In this document: in pieces, positions 8,774-18,011 of the stretch
Layout of the letters: each line of letters opens with the position of its first letter
Position numbering within the stretch: position 1 is the first letter of the stretch
From: Pseudoxanthomonas sp. SE1
Lineage (GTDB): Bacteria; Pseudomonadota; Gammaproteobacteria; Xanthomonadales; Xanthomonadaceae
Reading direction: 5' to 3'
Assembly (NCBI RefSeq): GCF_029542205.1
Contig: NZ_CP113783.1
Span: forward strand, 3,215,001-3,279,000
Length of the DNA stretch: 64,000 nucleotides
Made by a program: the position numbers and the translations under genes
The notes under the pieces: model-generated
Told to the model about the DNA's origin: nothing
Seen by the model: the letters and a program-made list of their open reading frames with translations, nothing else
The model's database searches: none

Positions 8774-9654
8774 CACCAACTCCCCGAGGCGCCACCGCCC
8801 CCCCGACATGCCACCGCCACCACCCCAGCCGCCTCCGCCGAAGCCGCCGCCTCCCCGCCAAAGCCACCGCCTCCTCCACCCCAGCCGCCCCAGTCCCGGT
8901 GCCGGGCATATCCGCCGCGGGTCGACACCGACATCAGGCCGTAGAGCAGTCCCAGCACGGCGGCGATACCGCCGACGGCAAGCAGTGACGACAGCAGCAG
9001 CGCAACTCCACCGGCCGCACCGCCAGTGAACAATCCGCGGATACCGGACGGCGCGCGGCTGAACATGCCGCGCACGATGGTGGCCACGATGAAGGCGGCG
9101 AATGCGGCAAACAGCAGGTCGCTACCCTTGCCGCGCTCTCCGGAAACGCGATGCGTGCTGACCGGTTCGGGCAACGCTTCGCCGTCGATGAGCTTCACCA
9201 GCGTCGCAGTCGCATCGGTGATGCCGCCCGCGTAGTCACCCGCACGGAACTTCGGCGCCAGGTATTCCTGGATCACGCGATTGGCGATGGCGTCGGGAAT
9301 CGCACCCTCCAGTCCGTAGCCTGTTTCGATCCGAACGCGGCGGTCGTCCTTGGCCACCAGCAGCAGTACGCCGTCATCCACGCCCTTGCGGCCCAGCTTC
9401 CATTGTTCGAACACGCGCACCGCGTACTGTTCGATGGTTTCGGGCTGCGTGCTGGGCACCATCAACACCTGCAGCTGGCTGCCCTTGCGCTGCCGCAACG
9501 CCAATGCCTGCGCTTCCAGTTGCTGCTTCTGCGCGGCATCCAGCGTACCGGTGGTATCGACCACCGGCGAATCGAACGCGGGAATCGCCGCCAGCGACTG
9601 CGCCCAGATGGGCGCTGCAATCAGCAGCAGGCAGAGCGCCAGCGCACGCAGCAT
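8773..9654 (-). CDS. YgcG/TPM-domain membrane protein with Gly-rich tail
   Basis: The 293-residue product has a signal peptide (LRALALCLLLIAAPIWAQS) and a TPM domain at about residues 28-155, with core motifs DDGVLLLVAKDDRRVRIETG and YGLEGAIPD. Two hydrophobic segments follow between about 177 and 240, then a Gly/Trp-rich tail. The usual tail in this family is almost pure glycine with a final ASGSW or similar, and ASGSW is present. Here about 17 tail residues (EAAASAEAAG and following) read as another frame, bounded by a G4 run and a G7 run on the coding strand (8853-8856 and 8798-8804). One extra base in the first run and one fewer in the second would give an uninterrupted Gly-rich tail. Localisation is probably inner membrane with the TPM domain in the periplasm. 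Confidence 0.88.
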   Translation of the reverse strand: MLRALALCLLLIAAPIWAQSLAAIPAFDSPVVDTTGTLDAAQKQQLEAQALALRQRKGSQLQVLMVPSTQPETIEQYAVRVFEQWKLGRKGVDDGVLLLVAKDDRRVRIETGYGLEGAIPDAIANRVIQEYLAPKFRAGDYAGGITDATATLVKLIDGEALPEPVSTHRVSGERGKGSDLLFAAFAAFIVATIVRGMFSRAPSGIRGLFTGGAAGGVALLLSSLLAVGGIAAVLGLLYGLMSVSTRGGYARHRDWGGWGGGGGGFGGEAAASAEAAGVVAVACRGGGGASGSW

Positions 9655-9673
9655 GGAAGCGCCGGGACGCCGA

Positions 9674-10312
9674 TCAGTTGCCGGGCGGCGGCGGAGGCGG
9701 CGGTGTCGGCGCCTGCGGCGTCACCGGGGCCGGCGTACCGAAGTCGACGGCGGGCGCTTCCGAGATCGCGGCTTCGTTCTCGACGGTGAAGTTCGGCTTT
9801 TCCTTCGCACCGGTGACCTTGGCGGTGATCACCTGCGGGAACTGGCGGATGTAGGTGTTGTAGTCCTGCACCGTCTGTATATAACGCCCGCGTGCCACGG
9901 TGATGCGGTTCTCGGTGCCTTCCAGCTGCGCCTGCAGATCGCGGAAGGACTGGTCGGATTTCAGGTTCGGGTAGTTCTCGGTGACGACCAGCAGCCGCGA
10001 CAGTGCGCCAGACAGTTCACCCTGCGCCTGCTGGAACTGCTGCAGCGAGGCGGCATCGTCGGCATTGACCTGGATCTGGCCCACGCGGGCGCGCGCGTTG
10101 GTCACGTCGGTCAGCACCTGGCGCTCCTGTTGCGCATAGCCCTGCACGGTCTTGACCAGGTTGGGAATGAGGTCGGCACGACGCCTGTACTGGTTGAGCA
10201 CCTCGGACCAGCCTGCCTTCACGGCTTCGTCCTTCTGCTGGATGGTGTTGTAACCGCAGCCGGACAGCAGCACGGTCAACACGACGAGCAACCACAGACG
10301 CGAAACCTGCAT
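9674..10312 (-). CDS. LemA family protein
   Basis: The 212-residue LemA family protein has one N-terminal hydrophobic segment ending in VLLSGC, so it may be lipid-anchored, followed by a long helical domain. The LemA signature is visible: NTIQQKDEAVKAGWSEVLNQ, then YRRRADLIPNLVKTVQGYA, and LLVVTENYPNLKSDQSF. The C-terminus is a short Pro-rich tail. The start at 10312 places the hydrophobic segment at the N-terminus; the frame is open further upstream without conserved sequence. LemA proteins are commonly encoded directly before TPM-domain proteins, as here (20 bp). The shared function is unknown. Confidence 0.93.
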   Translation of the reverse strand: MQVSRLWLLVVLTVLLSGCGYNTIQQKDEAVKAGWSEVLNQYRRRADLIPNLVKTVQGYAQQERQVLTDVTNARARVGQIQVNADDAASLQQFQQAQGELSGALSRLLVVTENYPNLKSDQSFRDLQAQLEGTENRITVARGRYIQTVQDYNTYIRQFPQVITAKVTGAKEKPNFTVENEAAISEAPAVDFGTPAPVTPQAPTPPPPPPPGN

Positions 10313-10420
10313 GGCACGACACTCCTTTGGACAGACGCGGCGATTGCAGCACCTTGCCCATGACCACGCAAGCATCCGCCACGTCACAGTGCGTGGCACG
10401 TCGACTTGTTAGCCTCACGT

Positions 10421-10453
10421 GAAAAGCAAAGGGCTCCCGGAGGAGCCCTTTGC
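10421..10453 (-). terminator. Intrinsic terminator of the terC-family gene
   Basis: A perfect 12-bp stem (GCAAAGGGCTCC pairing with 10442-10453, 5-base loop) lies 22 bp downstream of the TerC gene stop. On the minus strand it is followed directly by TTTT (10421-10424). This is a textbook rho-independent terminator, and it separates terC from lemA. Confidence 0.9.
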
Positions 10454-10474
10454 GGTACGCGGTGGATGCAAGGC

Positions 10475-11209
10475 TCACTCGCGCAGCATGCGCCGGCCAG
10501 CCCGCTTCTTCGCCCACAGGTTGAGGCACTCGACCACCGCCGAGAAGCCCATCGCGCCGTAGAGGTAGCCCTTCGGGATATGCATCTCGAAACCGTCCAG
10601 CAGCAGGTAGGCACCGACAGCCACGATGAAAGCCAGCGCCAGCATCTTGATGGTCGGGTTGTTGTCGATGAACTGTCCCAGCGGCTTGGCCGCCAGCAGC
10701 ATCACCGCCACCGCCAGCAGGATCGCCGCCACCATCACCGGGGTGTGGTTGGCCATGCCGACCGCAGCGATCACCGAGTCCAGCGAGAACACGATGTCGA
10801 TCACCGCGATCTGCGCGATCACGCCGGCGAACGACACGGCCGGGCGCGTGTGCACGTCTTCCGAATCGGGTTCGCCCTTCACCAGTTCCAGGATTTCCTT
10901 GGTGCCCTTCACCAGCAAGAACACACCACCCAGGATCAGCACCAGGTCGCGCACCGAGATGCCTTGCCCGAACAGCGTGAACAGGTCGGCGGTCAGGCCG
11001 GCCAGCCAGGCCAGCGTCAACAGCAGCAGGATGCGGGTGATGCACGCCACCGCGATGCCGAACTTGCGCGCGACTTCGCGCTGATGCGGCGGCAGCTTGC
11101 TGACCGCGATGGAGATGAAGACCAGGTTGTCGATGCCCAGCACGATTTCGATCGCACTCAGCGTGATCAGCGTGATCCACACCTGCGGATCGGTAAGCAA
11201 TTCCATCAT
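10475..11209 (-). CDS. TerC family integral membrane protein
   Basis: The 244-residue polytopic protein has about seven hydrophobic segments and the TerC signatures: EIVLGIDNLVFISIAVSKLP near residues 21-40, with an intramembrane Asp, and IDIVFSLDSVIAAVGMANH near 139, with a second acidic residue. TerC/YceF-type proteins are linked to metal-ion (Mn2+) export and to metal loading of secreted proteins; the ion for this one is not shown. Two consecutive ATG codons make the exact start uncertain by one residue. A strong terminator follows. Confidence 0.92.
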   Translation of the reverse strand: MMELLTDPQVWITLITLSAIEIVLGIDNLVFISIAVSKLPPHQREVARKFGIAVACITRILLLLTLAWLAGLTADLFTLFGQGISVRDLVLILGGVFLLVKGTKEILELVKGEPDSEDVHTRPAVSFAGVIAQIAVIDIVFSLDSVIAAVGMANHTPVMVAAILLAVAVMLLAAKPLGQFIDNNPTIKMLALAFIVAVGAYLLLDGFEMHIPKGYLYGAMGFSAVVECLNLWAKKRAGRRMLRE

Positions 11210-11238
11210 CGGGTAAACACCTTGTTCATATCAGGATT

Positions 11239-11619
11239 TCACAGGTAGCGCGGCGCGAGGATCAGTCCCCAGCACAGCAGCACGTTCATCATCAGCACGA
11301 AGACCGCCGCCGACCCCATGTCCTTCGCGCGGCCGGCGAGTTCGTGGTGCTCGGGACCGTAGCGTTCGATCACGGCTTCCACGGCGGAGTTCAGCAGTTC
11401 GGCGGCCAGCACCAGCAGGCAGCTGCCGATCATCAGCGCGCGCTCCAGACCGGTTCCGCCCAGCCACAGCGCCAGCGGCGCGAGCACGACGAGCAGGTAC
11501 ACCTCCAGCCGGAAGGAGGATTCATGCATCCACGCCGCACGCAGTCCCTGGAAGGACCACACGGTGGCTTTGAGGATGCGGCCAGGGCCGCGGGGAAGGT
11601 GTCCGGTTTCGTCAGCCAT
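11239..11619 (-). CDS. dgkA: Diacylglycerol kinase DgkA
   Basis: DgkA phosphorylates diacylglycerol released during membrane-derived oligosaccharide or lipoprotein metabolism, returning phosphatidic acid to phospholipid synthesis. The 126-residue protein has three transmembrane segments and the family core LLVLAAELLNSAVEAVIER (catalytic Glu) followed by HHELAGRAKDMGSAAVFV. Length is typical. The start at 11619 (MADETGHLP) was chosen; an ATG ten codons upstream is possible. It lies 29 bp upstream of terC on the same strand and is divergent from the SGNH lipoprotein. Confidence 0.93.
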   Translation of the reverse strand: MADETGHLPRGPGRILKATVWSFQGLRAAWMHESSFRLEVYLLVVLAPLALWLGGTGLERALMIGSCLLVLAAELLNSAVEAVIERYGPEHHELAGRAKDMGSAAVFVLMMNVLLCWGLILAPRYL

Positions 11620-11832
11620 GGGCAGGTCGGTGCGAAGGAGGCCCCGCATCGTCCCTGGCCGGGCAGGCGGGGCCTGGGCCAGCGGGAGGTCGGATCGGGT
11701 GGAACCGGCGCGGACGCCGCGCCAACTGCGCAATTTTGCCACAAGGCACCCCCGGACCGCCCCGCCGCGGTTTGCATCGGCTGCCCTCGGCTGGTCCACT
11801 GGGGCCTGCCTGAACCGAAGGAGCCCTCCCCT

Positions 11833-12567
11833 GTGTCTTTCCTGAACCCCGTTCGCCCCGCCGTGTTCGCCAGCGCATTGCTGGCCCTGCTGGCCGCCTG
11901 TGCCGGCAGCCCGCCCACGACGCCCGACGTGGCCACGAACGCCACCGCAACGACCGCCCCGCGCATCCCGGAGCAGGTGTCGAACGCCGCCTGGGAAACC
12001 GACATGCAGCGGTTCGCGGCCGAAGACGCGCAATCGCCGCCACCGCGCGGCGGCGTGGTGTTCACCGGCAGCTCGTCGATCCGCCTGTGGGACACGCTGG
12101 CGCAGGACTTCCCCGGCGTGCCGGTGATCAACCGCGGCTTCGGCGGATCCGAACTGCGCGACAGCACCTGGTACGCGGACCGCACCATCGTGCCGTATGC
12201 ACCTCGGCAGGTCGTGATCTACGCAGGCGACAACGACATCAACGCCGGCCGCACGCCGCAGCAACTGCGCGTGGACTTCATCGCCTTCGTCGAGCGCGTG
12301 CGTCGCGATCTGCCGAAGACGAAGATCGCCTACATCAGCACCAAGCCCAGCCCATCGCGTGCGCACCTGTTGCCGGTGCAGCGCGAGGCCAACGCGCTGG
12401 TGCAGGCTGAAGCAAAGCGGCTCGGCGTGGACTACATCGACATCTTCACGCCGATGCTGGATGCCAAGGGCCAGCCCGACGAGGCCTTGTTCATCGACGA
12501 CCGCCTGCACATGAATGCTGCCGGCTACGACATCTGGCAGCGGGTGATCGCGCCTTACGTGAAGTAG
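11833..12567 (+). CDS. SGNH/GDSL hydrolase-family lipoprotein
   Basis: The 244-residue lipoprotein starts at a GTG (11833) preceded at good spacing by AAGGAG (11818-11823); an upstream ATG in the same frame would lose the signal peptide. The lipobox is ALLAAC, Cys at about residue 20. SGNH blocks are present: block I VVFTGSSSIRLW (nucleophile Ser), block II INRGFGGSEL (Gly), block III IYAGDNDINAG (Asn), and block V DRLHMNAAGYDIW (Asp-His). Such enzymes hydrolyse esters, for example O-acetyl groups on glycans; the substrate here is unknown. It is probably membrane-anchored in the periplasm. Confidence 0.9.
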   Translation: MSFLNPVRPAVFASALLALLAACAGSPPTTPDVATNATATTAPRIPEQVSNAAWETDMQRFAAEDAQSPPPRGGVVFTGSSSIRLWDTLAQDFPGVPVINRGFGGSELRDSTWYADRTIVPYAPRQVVIYAGDNDINAGRTPQQLRVDFIAFVERVRRDLPKTKIAYISTKPSPSRAHLLPVQREANALVQAEAKRLGVDYIDIFTPMLDAKGQPDEALFIDDRLHMNAAGYDIWQRVIAPYVK

Positions 12568-12584
12568 GCAAGGCCGAGAAAAAA

Positions 12585-12609
12585 AGAAGCCCGGCGATGC
12601 CGGGCTTCT
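12585..12609. terminator. Bidirectional terminator between SGNH lipoprotein and protease genes
   Basis: An 11-bp perfect stem (AGAAGCCCGGC and complement) with a GAT loop sits between two convergent genes. An A run (12578-12585) precedes it, giving a U tract to minus-strand transcripts, and a T-rich CTTCTTCG follows for the plus strand. Confidence 0.9.
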
Positions 12610-12629
12610 TCGTTCATGCTCGCGTTGCG

Positions 12630-14003
<1,374 letters not shown>

Positions 14004-14152
14004 AAGCCGATCCGACTCCGAGTGTTGTGATTGCCGCGCAGGACAGCGCAGTGGGTCGAATCTAACTTGTAATTTTCGTTCTAGATATGGGTTTTCAGCT
14101 CACATTTTTTATGTGCCATGCGAGCGACACGATGACTGTCGCATGACACCGT
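14004..14152 (-). promoter_or_regulatory. AT-rich spacer upstream of the protease
   Basis: This 149-base spacer has a marked AT-rich block at about 14060-14115, in strong contrast with the GC-rich surroundings. It sits 60-110 bases upstream of the protease start, where a promoter would be expected. I could not settle on one -35/-10 pair. No coding potential is visible. Confidence 0.4.
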
Positions 14153-14665
14153 TTACCTGGCATCTTCGCCCGTAGCCTCCTTGGATCTCTGCAACCGGGA
14201 TCGCCCGAACACCTTCCACTGCCCCTCCTTGTCCAGCACCTCATCGGTGACATGCAGGGTGTCGGCGTCCAGCCGGTAGGTGGTGCGGCCACGCTCGGTG
14301 GTGGCGTCGCCCCATTCGACGGCAAGCGCATCGGCCTGCGCTGTCGCGGCCAGCGGCAGGATCATGCCGCGCGTGTCGTACCAGTGGCCACGACATGACG
14401 TGTCGACGTGACAGAGATAGGTCGCTTCCGCCGCGAACGGCCACTCCCTGCCATCGGCAGCGCGCATGCGGTTGCTGAAGGAAAGGCGGTACGCCTTCCC
14501 TTCCAGCACGGGTGCGAAGCTCAGGGCCAGCGTCGCCTGCATGCCGCTGACGTCACCGGTTCCCTGCCAATGTCCGGCCAACCGATCCCACACGGTCGTG
14601 CTGTGCGCCGCATCGACGATGCCGACACTGGAGATCATCGCCAGCACGATGCGCGCAAGCATCAT
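14153..14665 (-). CDS. Secreted protein of unknown function
   Basis: The 170-residue protein starts immediately after the VOC gene stop, with two consecutive ATG codons. It has a hydrophobic N-terminus (ARIVLAMISSVGIVDAAHS) that looks like a signal peptide. The rest is a beta-rich sequence: WDRLAGHWQGTGDVSGMQATL, then LSFAPVLEGKAYRLSFSNRM, then THLHVT-like strands. This layout resembles small secreted barrels that open with a xxLxGxWxGxG pattern (DUF1579-like or lipocalin-like), but I do not recognise the exact family. Two cysteines (CHVDTSC) could form a small disulfide loop. It is last in a minus-strand unit with the VOC protein and sigma factor. Confidence 0.7.
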   Translation of the reverse strand: MMLARIVLAMISSVGIVDAAHSTTVWDRLAGHWQGTGDVSGMQATLALSFAPVLEGKAYRLSFSNRMRAADGREWPFAAEATYLCHVDTSCRGHWYDTRGMILPLAATAQADALAVEWGDATTERGRTTYRLDADTLHVTDEVLDKEGQWKVFGRSRLQRSKEATGEDAR

Positions 14666-15043
14666 TCACGCTCTCCTGGCCGCACCGGGCGGCTGGTGCA
14701 GGCTCAGCACATTGCCGTCCGGATCGAGGAAATCCAGCGACAGTCCACCATCGGGCGATTCGCTGACCGGCACGACGATCTCCACGCCTTTCGCGGCCAG
14801 CGCCTCCGCGTGGTCGTCGATGCCGCCGTCGAGGCTGAAGACGACGACCGGCGATTCGCCCGCCCGTGCGGGGCGCGGGATGAAGACCAGGGTCAGTTCG
14901 CCGACGTCCCCCATCGCCCACGGACCATCGTGACCGTCCAGTGCGTCGATCGGCAGGCCCAGCGTGCCGCGATAGAAATCCACCGACCGTGCGAGGTCGG
15001 AAACAAAGAACACGATGGCGCCTACCTTGCAGTGCGTGAGCAT
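14666..15043 (-). CDS. VOC (glyoxalase/bleomycin-resistance fold) family protein
   Basis: The 125-residue single-domain protein has the paired beta-alpha-beta-beta-beta layout of the vicinal-oxygen-chelate fold. It opens with KVGAIVFFVSDLARSVDFYRG and ends with LSLDFLDPDGNVLSLHQP, the second half-repeat. The start at 15043 has a clear AGGAGG upstream and overlaps the last 22 bases of the sigma-factor gene, so translation is probably coupled. Substrate and metal are unknown. VOC or YCII-type genes beside ECF sigma genes are a recurring arrangement. Confidence 0.88.
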   Translation of the reverse strand: MLTHCKVGAIVFFVSDLARSVDFYRGTLGLPIDALDGHDGPWAMGDVGELTLVFIPRPARAGESPVVVFSLDGGIDDHAEALAAKGVEIVVPVSESPDGGLSLDFLDPDGNVLSLHQPPGAARRA

Positions 15044-15738
15044 GGGCTGTCCTCCTGTGTGATTCCCGTCTGCAGGTTGCCGCGGGAAGGCCATGTGTGA
15101 GCACCGGCATCGATCAGGACCAGGTGCCCGTCCGGATCGTGCGTGCCCAGGCCCTCGCCTGCACGCATGGCGGCCTTCAGCGCACGCCGGACCAGGCCGA
15201 ATGGCAGGTCCGCGCTGCGCGAGGGGTCGCGCAGATAGGCCAGGGCGATGCTCTCCGCGCGCAACGATGGGGATTGCGCGGAAAGCGCCTTGCGGATGCG
15301 GGTCAGGCGCTGGCGGAATGCGGTGGGTTCGATGCGCAGGATCCAGCGGATCTCGTCCGCCGACAGTCCGTGCAACGCGAGCACCGCCAGCCGGCGCGCC
15401 GACGGCGGCAGCGTCGCCAGCCACGCCGGGGGTTGCGCTGGAACCCATGTGTCCCGGGCGGCGGCCGGCTCGGCGGCGTCATCCATCGCCGTGCCGGCCA
15501 GGACCTCGCGCCGTCGGCGCCGGACACCCGCACGTGCCGCCATTGCTGCCTGGCGCCGCAATACGCCCGACAGCCAGGGCAGATCGTGGCGTCCGGCGAG
15601 CAGGCCGGCCAGCAGCGTTTCCTGCACCAGGTCATCCGCTTCGTGCGCACGACGGCACAGGCGCAGGGCCTGCGCACGGAGGGCGCGGTGATCGGCGAGC
15701 GTCAACGCAGCGGCGTCCTTCCCCGGTGGAGCAGGCAT
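15022..15738 (-). CDS. ECF-like RNA polymerase sigma factor
   Basis: The 238-residue protein has sigma region 2 at about residues 17-75 (RRAHEADDLVQETLLAGL, then LPWLSGVLRRQAAMAAR). Region 4 lies at about 110-150 (LPPSARRLAVLALHGLSADE followed by IRWILRIEPTAFRQRLTRIR), the helix-turn-helix that reads the -35 element. A C-terminal extension of about 85 residues ends in a Gly/His/Asp-rich segment (HDPDGHLVLIDAG). No anti-sigma factor is adjacent. It starts one base before the asparaginase stop and overlaps the VOC gene. Region 2 is less well conserved than in typical ECF factors, so it could be a divergent regulator. Confidence 0.82.
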   Translation of the reverse strand: MPAPPGKDAAALTLADHRALRAQALRLCRRAHEADDLVQETLLAGLLAGRHDLPWLSGVLRRQAAMAARAGVRRRRREVLAGTAMDDAAEPAAARDTWVPAQPPAWLATLPPSARRLAVLALHGLSADEIRWILRIEPTAFRQRLTRIRKALSAQSPSLRAESIALAYLRDPSRSADLPFGLVRRALKAAMRAGEGLGTHDPDGHLVLIDAGAHTWPSRGNLQTGITQEDSPCSRTAR

Positions 15739-16695
15739 TCAGGCGTCCTGGTAGATGGCGGTACCGCGCGTACCGTCCGGCAGCACCCAGCCGCGATACA
15801 TGCCGCGCGTGTTGAGGACCAGCGCGACATTGCCGTCGCAATCCACCGCGATGGCGCCGCCATCGCCGCCATGCTGCGGCACTTCGCCGAGGATCACGTC
15901 CTCCACGGCGTCGCGCAGGCGATCACCGCGGTAGGCCACGCGCGCGGCGATGTCGTGCGCCGCCGCATTGCGGATGTAGAACTCGCCCCAGCCGCTGCAC
16001 GACACCGCGCAGCGCGCATCCGCCCAGGTGCCTGCACCGATCACCGGCGAATCGCCCACGCGACCCCAGCGCTTGTTGGTCATGCCGCCGGTCGAGGTCG
16101 CGGCCGCCACGTGGCCGCGGCTGTCCAGCGCCACGGCGCCGACGGTGCCGAAGTACCGGCCGCGCAGATCGTCGTTGCCATGCCATGCCCGCTGCTCGCG
16201 TTGCTGCGCATCACGCAACTGCACGCGCCGCGCCTCGGTCGAGAACCAGCCGTTCGGCACCCGATCGATGCCGGGCTGGGTGTCGGCGAACTGCTCTGCA
16301 CCATCACCGATCAGGAACACGTGCGGTGAATCCTCCAGCACGCGCCGCGCGAGACGCACCGGGTGGCGCACGGTCATGACGCCGGCAACCGCGCCAGCAC
16401 GGCGGTGGCGGCCATCCATGATGGAAGCATCCAGTTCATGCCTGCCGTCGGCGGTGAATACCGCGCCACGCCCGGCGTTGAAGTACGGGGAATCCTCGAG
16501 GACGGTCACCGCCGCTTCCACCGCATCCAGGGCGCTGCCGCCGGTCGCGAGGATCGCATGGCCGACATCGAGCGCACGTGCAAGCTCGGCATGGATCGCC
16601 GTTTCCAGCTCGACACCGTGGCTGTCCCGTTCGATGACGCCGGCGCCTCCATGGATGGCCAGGGCAAGCGGCCGGCGGACGGAATGCGGGCTCAT
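15739..16695 (-). CDS. Isoaspartyl peptidase / L-asparaginase (plant-type, Ntn hydrolase)
   Basis: The 318-residue precursor belongs to the N-terminal-nucleophile asparaginases, which cleave themselves before a catalytic Thr and then hydrolyse isoaspartyl dipeptides and L-asparagine. It has the family start LALAIHGGAG, then YFNAGRGAVFTADGRHELDA. The cleavage site lies in RYFGTVGAVALDSRG (Thr near residue 183), followed by AAATSTGGMTNKRWGRVGDS and IGAGTWAD. No signal peptide is visible from the chosen start at 16695 (MSPHSVRR); the frame is open 18 codons further upstream. It abuts the sigma-factor gene with no gap. Confidence 0.92.
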   Translation of the reverse strand: MSPHSVRRPLALAIHGGAGVIERDSHGVELETAIHAELARALDVGHAILATGGSALDAVEAAVTVLEDSPYFNAGRGAVFTADGRHELDASIMDGRHRRAGAVAGVMTVRHPVRLARRVLEDSPHVFLIGDGAEQFADTQPGIDRVPNGWFSTEARRVQLRDAQQREQRAWHGNDDLRGRYFGTVGAVALDSRGHVAAATSTGGMTNKRWGRVGDSPVIGAGTWADARCAVSCSGWGEFYIRNAAAHDIAARVAYRGDRLRDAVEDVILGEVPQHGGDGGAIAVDCDGNVALVLNTRGMYRGWVLPDGTRGTAIYQDA

Positions 16696-16769
16696 GGCGG
16701 CAGGCACCGGTGGGCACGACGGGGCTCCAGCATACTCCCGCCGTCGCACCGCACCAGCCGCATCGGGGG

Positions 16770-18011
16770 CTACTGCGAGCGCAACGCTTCGATGGGATCG
16801 AGCTGGGAGGCCTTGCGCGCCGGGTAGTAACCGAAGAACAGGCCGGTGGCGATCGAAAAGCCCGCGGCGAGCCCGATCACCTGCCCGTTCAACGCCACCG
16901 GCAGTTCGCTGAATCGACCCACCAGCAGCGCACCGACCACACCGATGACGATGCCCAGCACACCGCCGCCCAGCGACAGCAGCATGGCCTCGGCGAGGAA
17001 CTGTCGGCGCACGTCGCCCGGGCCCGCGCCCACGGCCATCCGCAGGCCGATCTCGCGGATGCGTTCGGTCACCGAGACCAGCATGATGTTCATGATGCCG
17101 ATGCCGCCCACGATCAGCGAAATGGTGGCCACCGCGCCCAGCAGCAACGACATCAGTTTGGTGGTCGCGGTGCGGGTGGCGACGATCTCCGAAATGTTGC
17201 GGACGTTGAAGTCGTCCTCTTCGCCCGGATCGATCTTGTGCCGCTGTCGCAGCAGCGCCTCCACTTCGCCCTGCACGTAGCCGAGATCCTTGGCATCGGC
17301 CACGGTCAATGCCACCTGCATCACCGCGCCCGGCGGCAGGCCCATCGAGCCCAGCAGTCGGCGCCGCGCGGTTTCCAGCGGCACCATCATCACGTCATCC
17401 TGGTCCTGGCCGAAGCCACCCTGCCCCTTCGGCGCCAGCGTGCCCACCACGGTGAACGGCACCCGCCCGAGACGCACGGTCTGGCCGACGCCGCTGTCCT
17501 CGCCGAACAGCGTGCGCCGCACCGTCTCGCCGAGGATGACGACCTTGGCGGCGCTGGAATAATCCTGCGCATCGAAGCCCTCGCCATTGGCGATGACCCA
17601 GCCGTTGATGTCGAAAAAGTCGGCCTGCACGCCCTGCCAGCTGGTCGACGCGTTGTTCTCGGCGAACACGATCTGCGTGTTGCCGCGCAACGCGCCGGCC
17701 ACGTACTGCACTTCCGGGATCTCGTTGCGGATCGCCTCCACGTCGCCCTCCTTGAGGGTGTAGAAGCTGCTGGAACTCATGCGCACGCCACCGCCGCCGG
17801 GGCCCCGGCCGGCACCCGGGCTGATGTCCAAGCGCTGGGAACCGAGGCCGGAGACCAGCTTGTCGATTTCCGCCTGCGTGCCCTGCCCCACCGACACCAT
17901 CACGATGACGGCGGCGATGCCGATGATCACGCCGAGCGAGGTCAGCGCGCTGCGCATCCAGTTGCCGCGCAACGCATGCAGCGCGGTGCGCAGGATGTCG
18001 GAGAATTTCAT
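16770..18011 (-). CDS. MacB-like ABC transporter permease
   Basis: The 413-residue protein has the MacB/FtsX topology: one N-terminal transmembrane helix (SALTSLGVIIGIAAVIVMVS), a large periplasmic domain of about 230 residues, then three C-terminal helices starting at ATISLIVGGIGIMNIMLVSV. The typical TERIREIGLRMAVGA loop and a DPIEALRSQ end are present. In E. coli MacB the ATPase is fused; here it is a separate gene overlapping by 4 bases (ATGA). With the fusion protein two genes upstream, it forms an efflux or mechanotransmission complex across the envelope. The outer-membrane partner (TolC-like) is not encoded nearby. Substrate is unknown. Confidence 0.93.
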   Translation of the reverse strand: MKFSDILRTALHALRGNWMRSALTSLGVIIGIAAVIVMVSVGQGTQAEIDKLVSGLGSQRLDISPGAGRGPGGGGVRMSSSSFYTLKEGDVEAIRNEIPEVQYVAGALRGNTQIVFAENNASTSWQGVQADFFDINGWVIANGEGFDAQDYSSAAKVVILGETVRRTLFGEDSGVGQTVRLGRVPFTVVGTLAPKGQGGFGQDQDDVMMVPLETARRRLLGSMGLPPGAVMQVALTVADAKDLGYVQGEVEALLRQRHKIDPGEEDDFNVRNISEIVATRTATTKLMSLLLGAVATISLIVGGIGIMNIMLVSVTERIREIGLRMAVGAGPGDVRRQFLAEAMLLSLGGGVLGIVIGVVGALLVGRFSELPVALNGQVIGLAAGFSIATGLFFGYYPARKASQLDPIEALRSQ

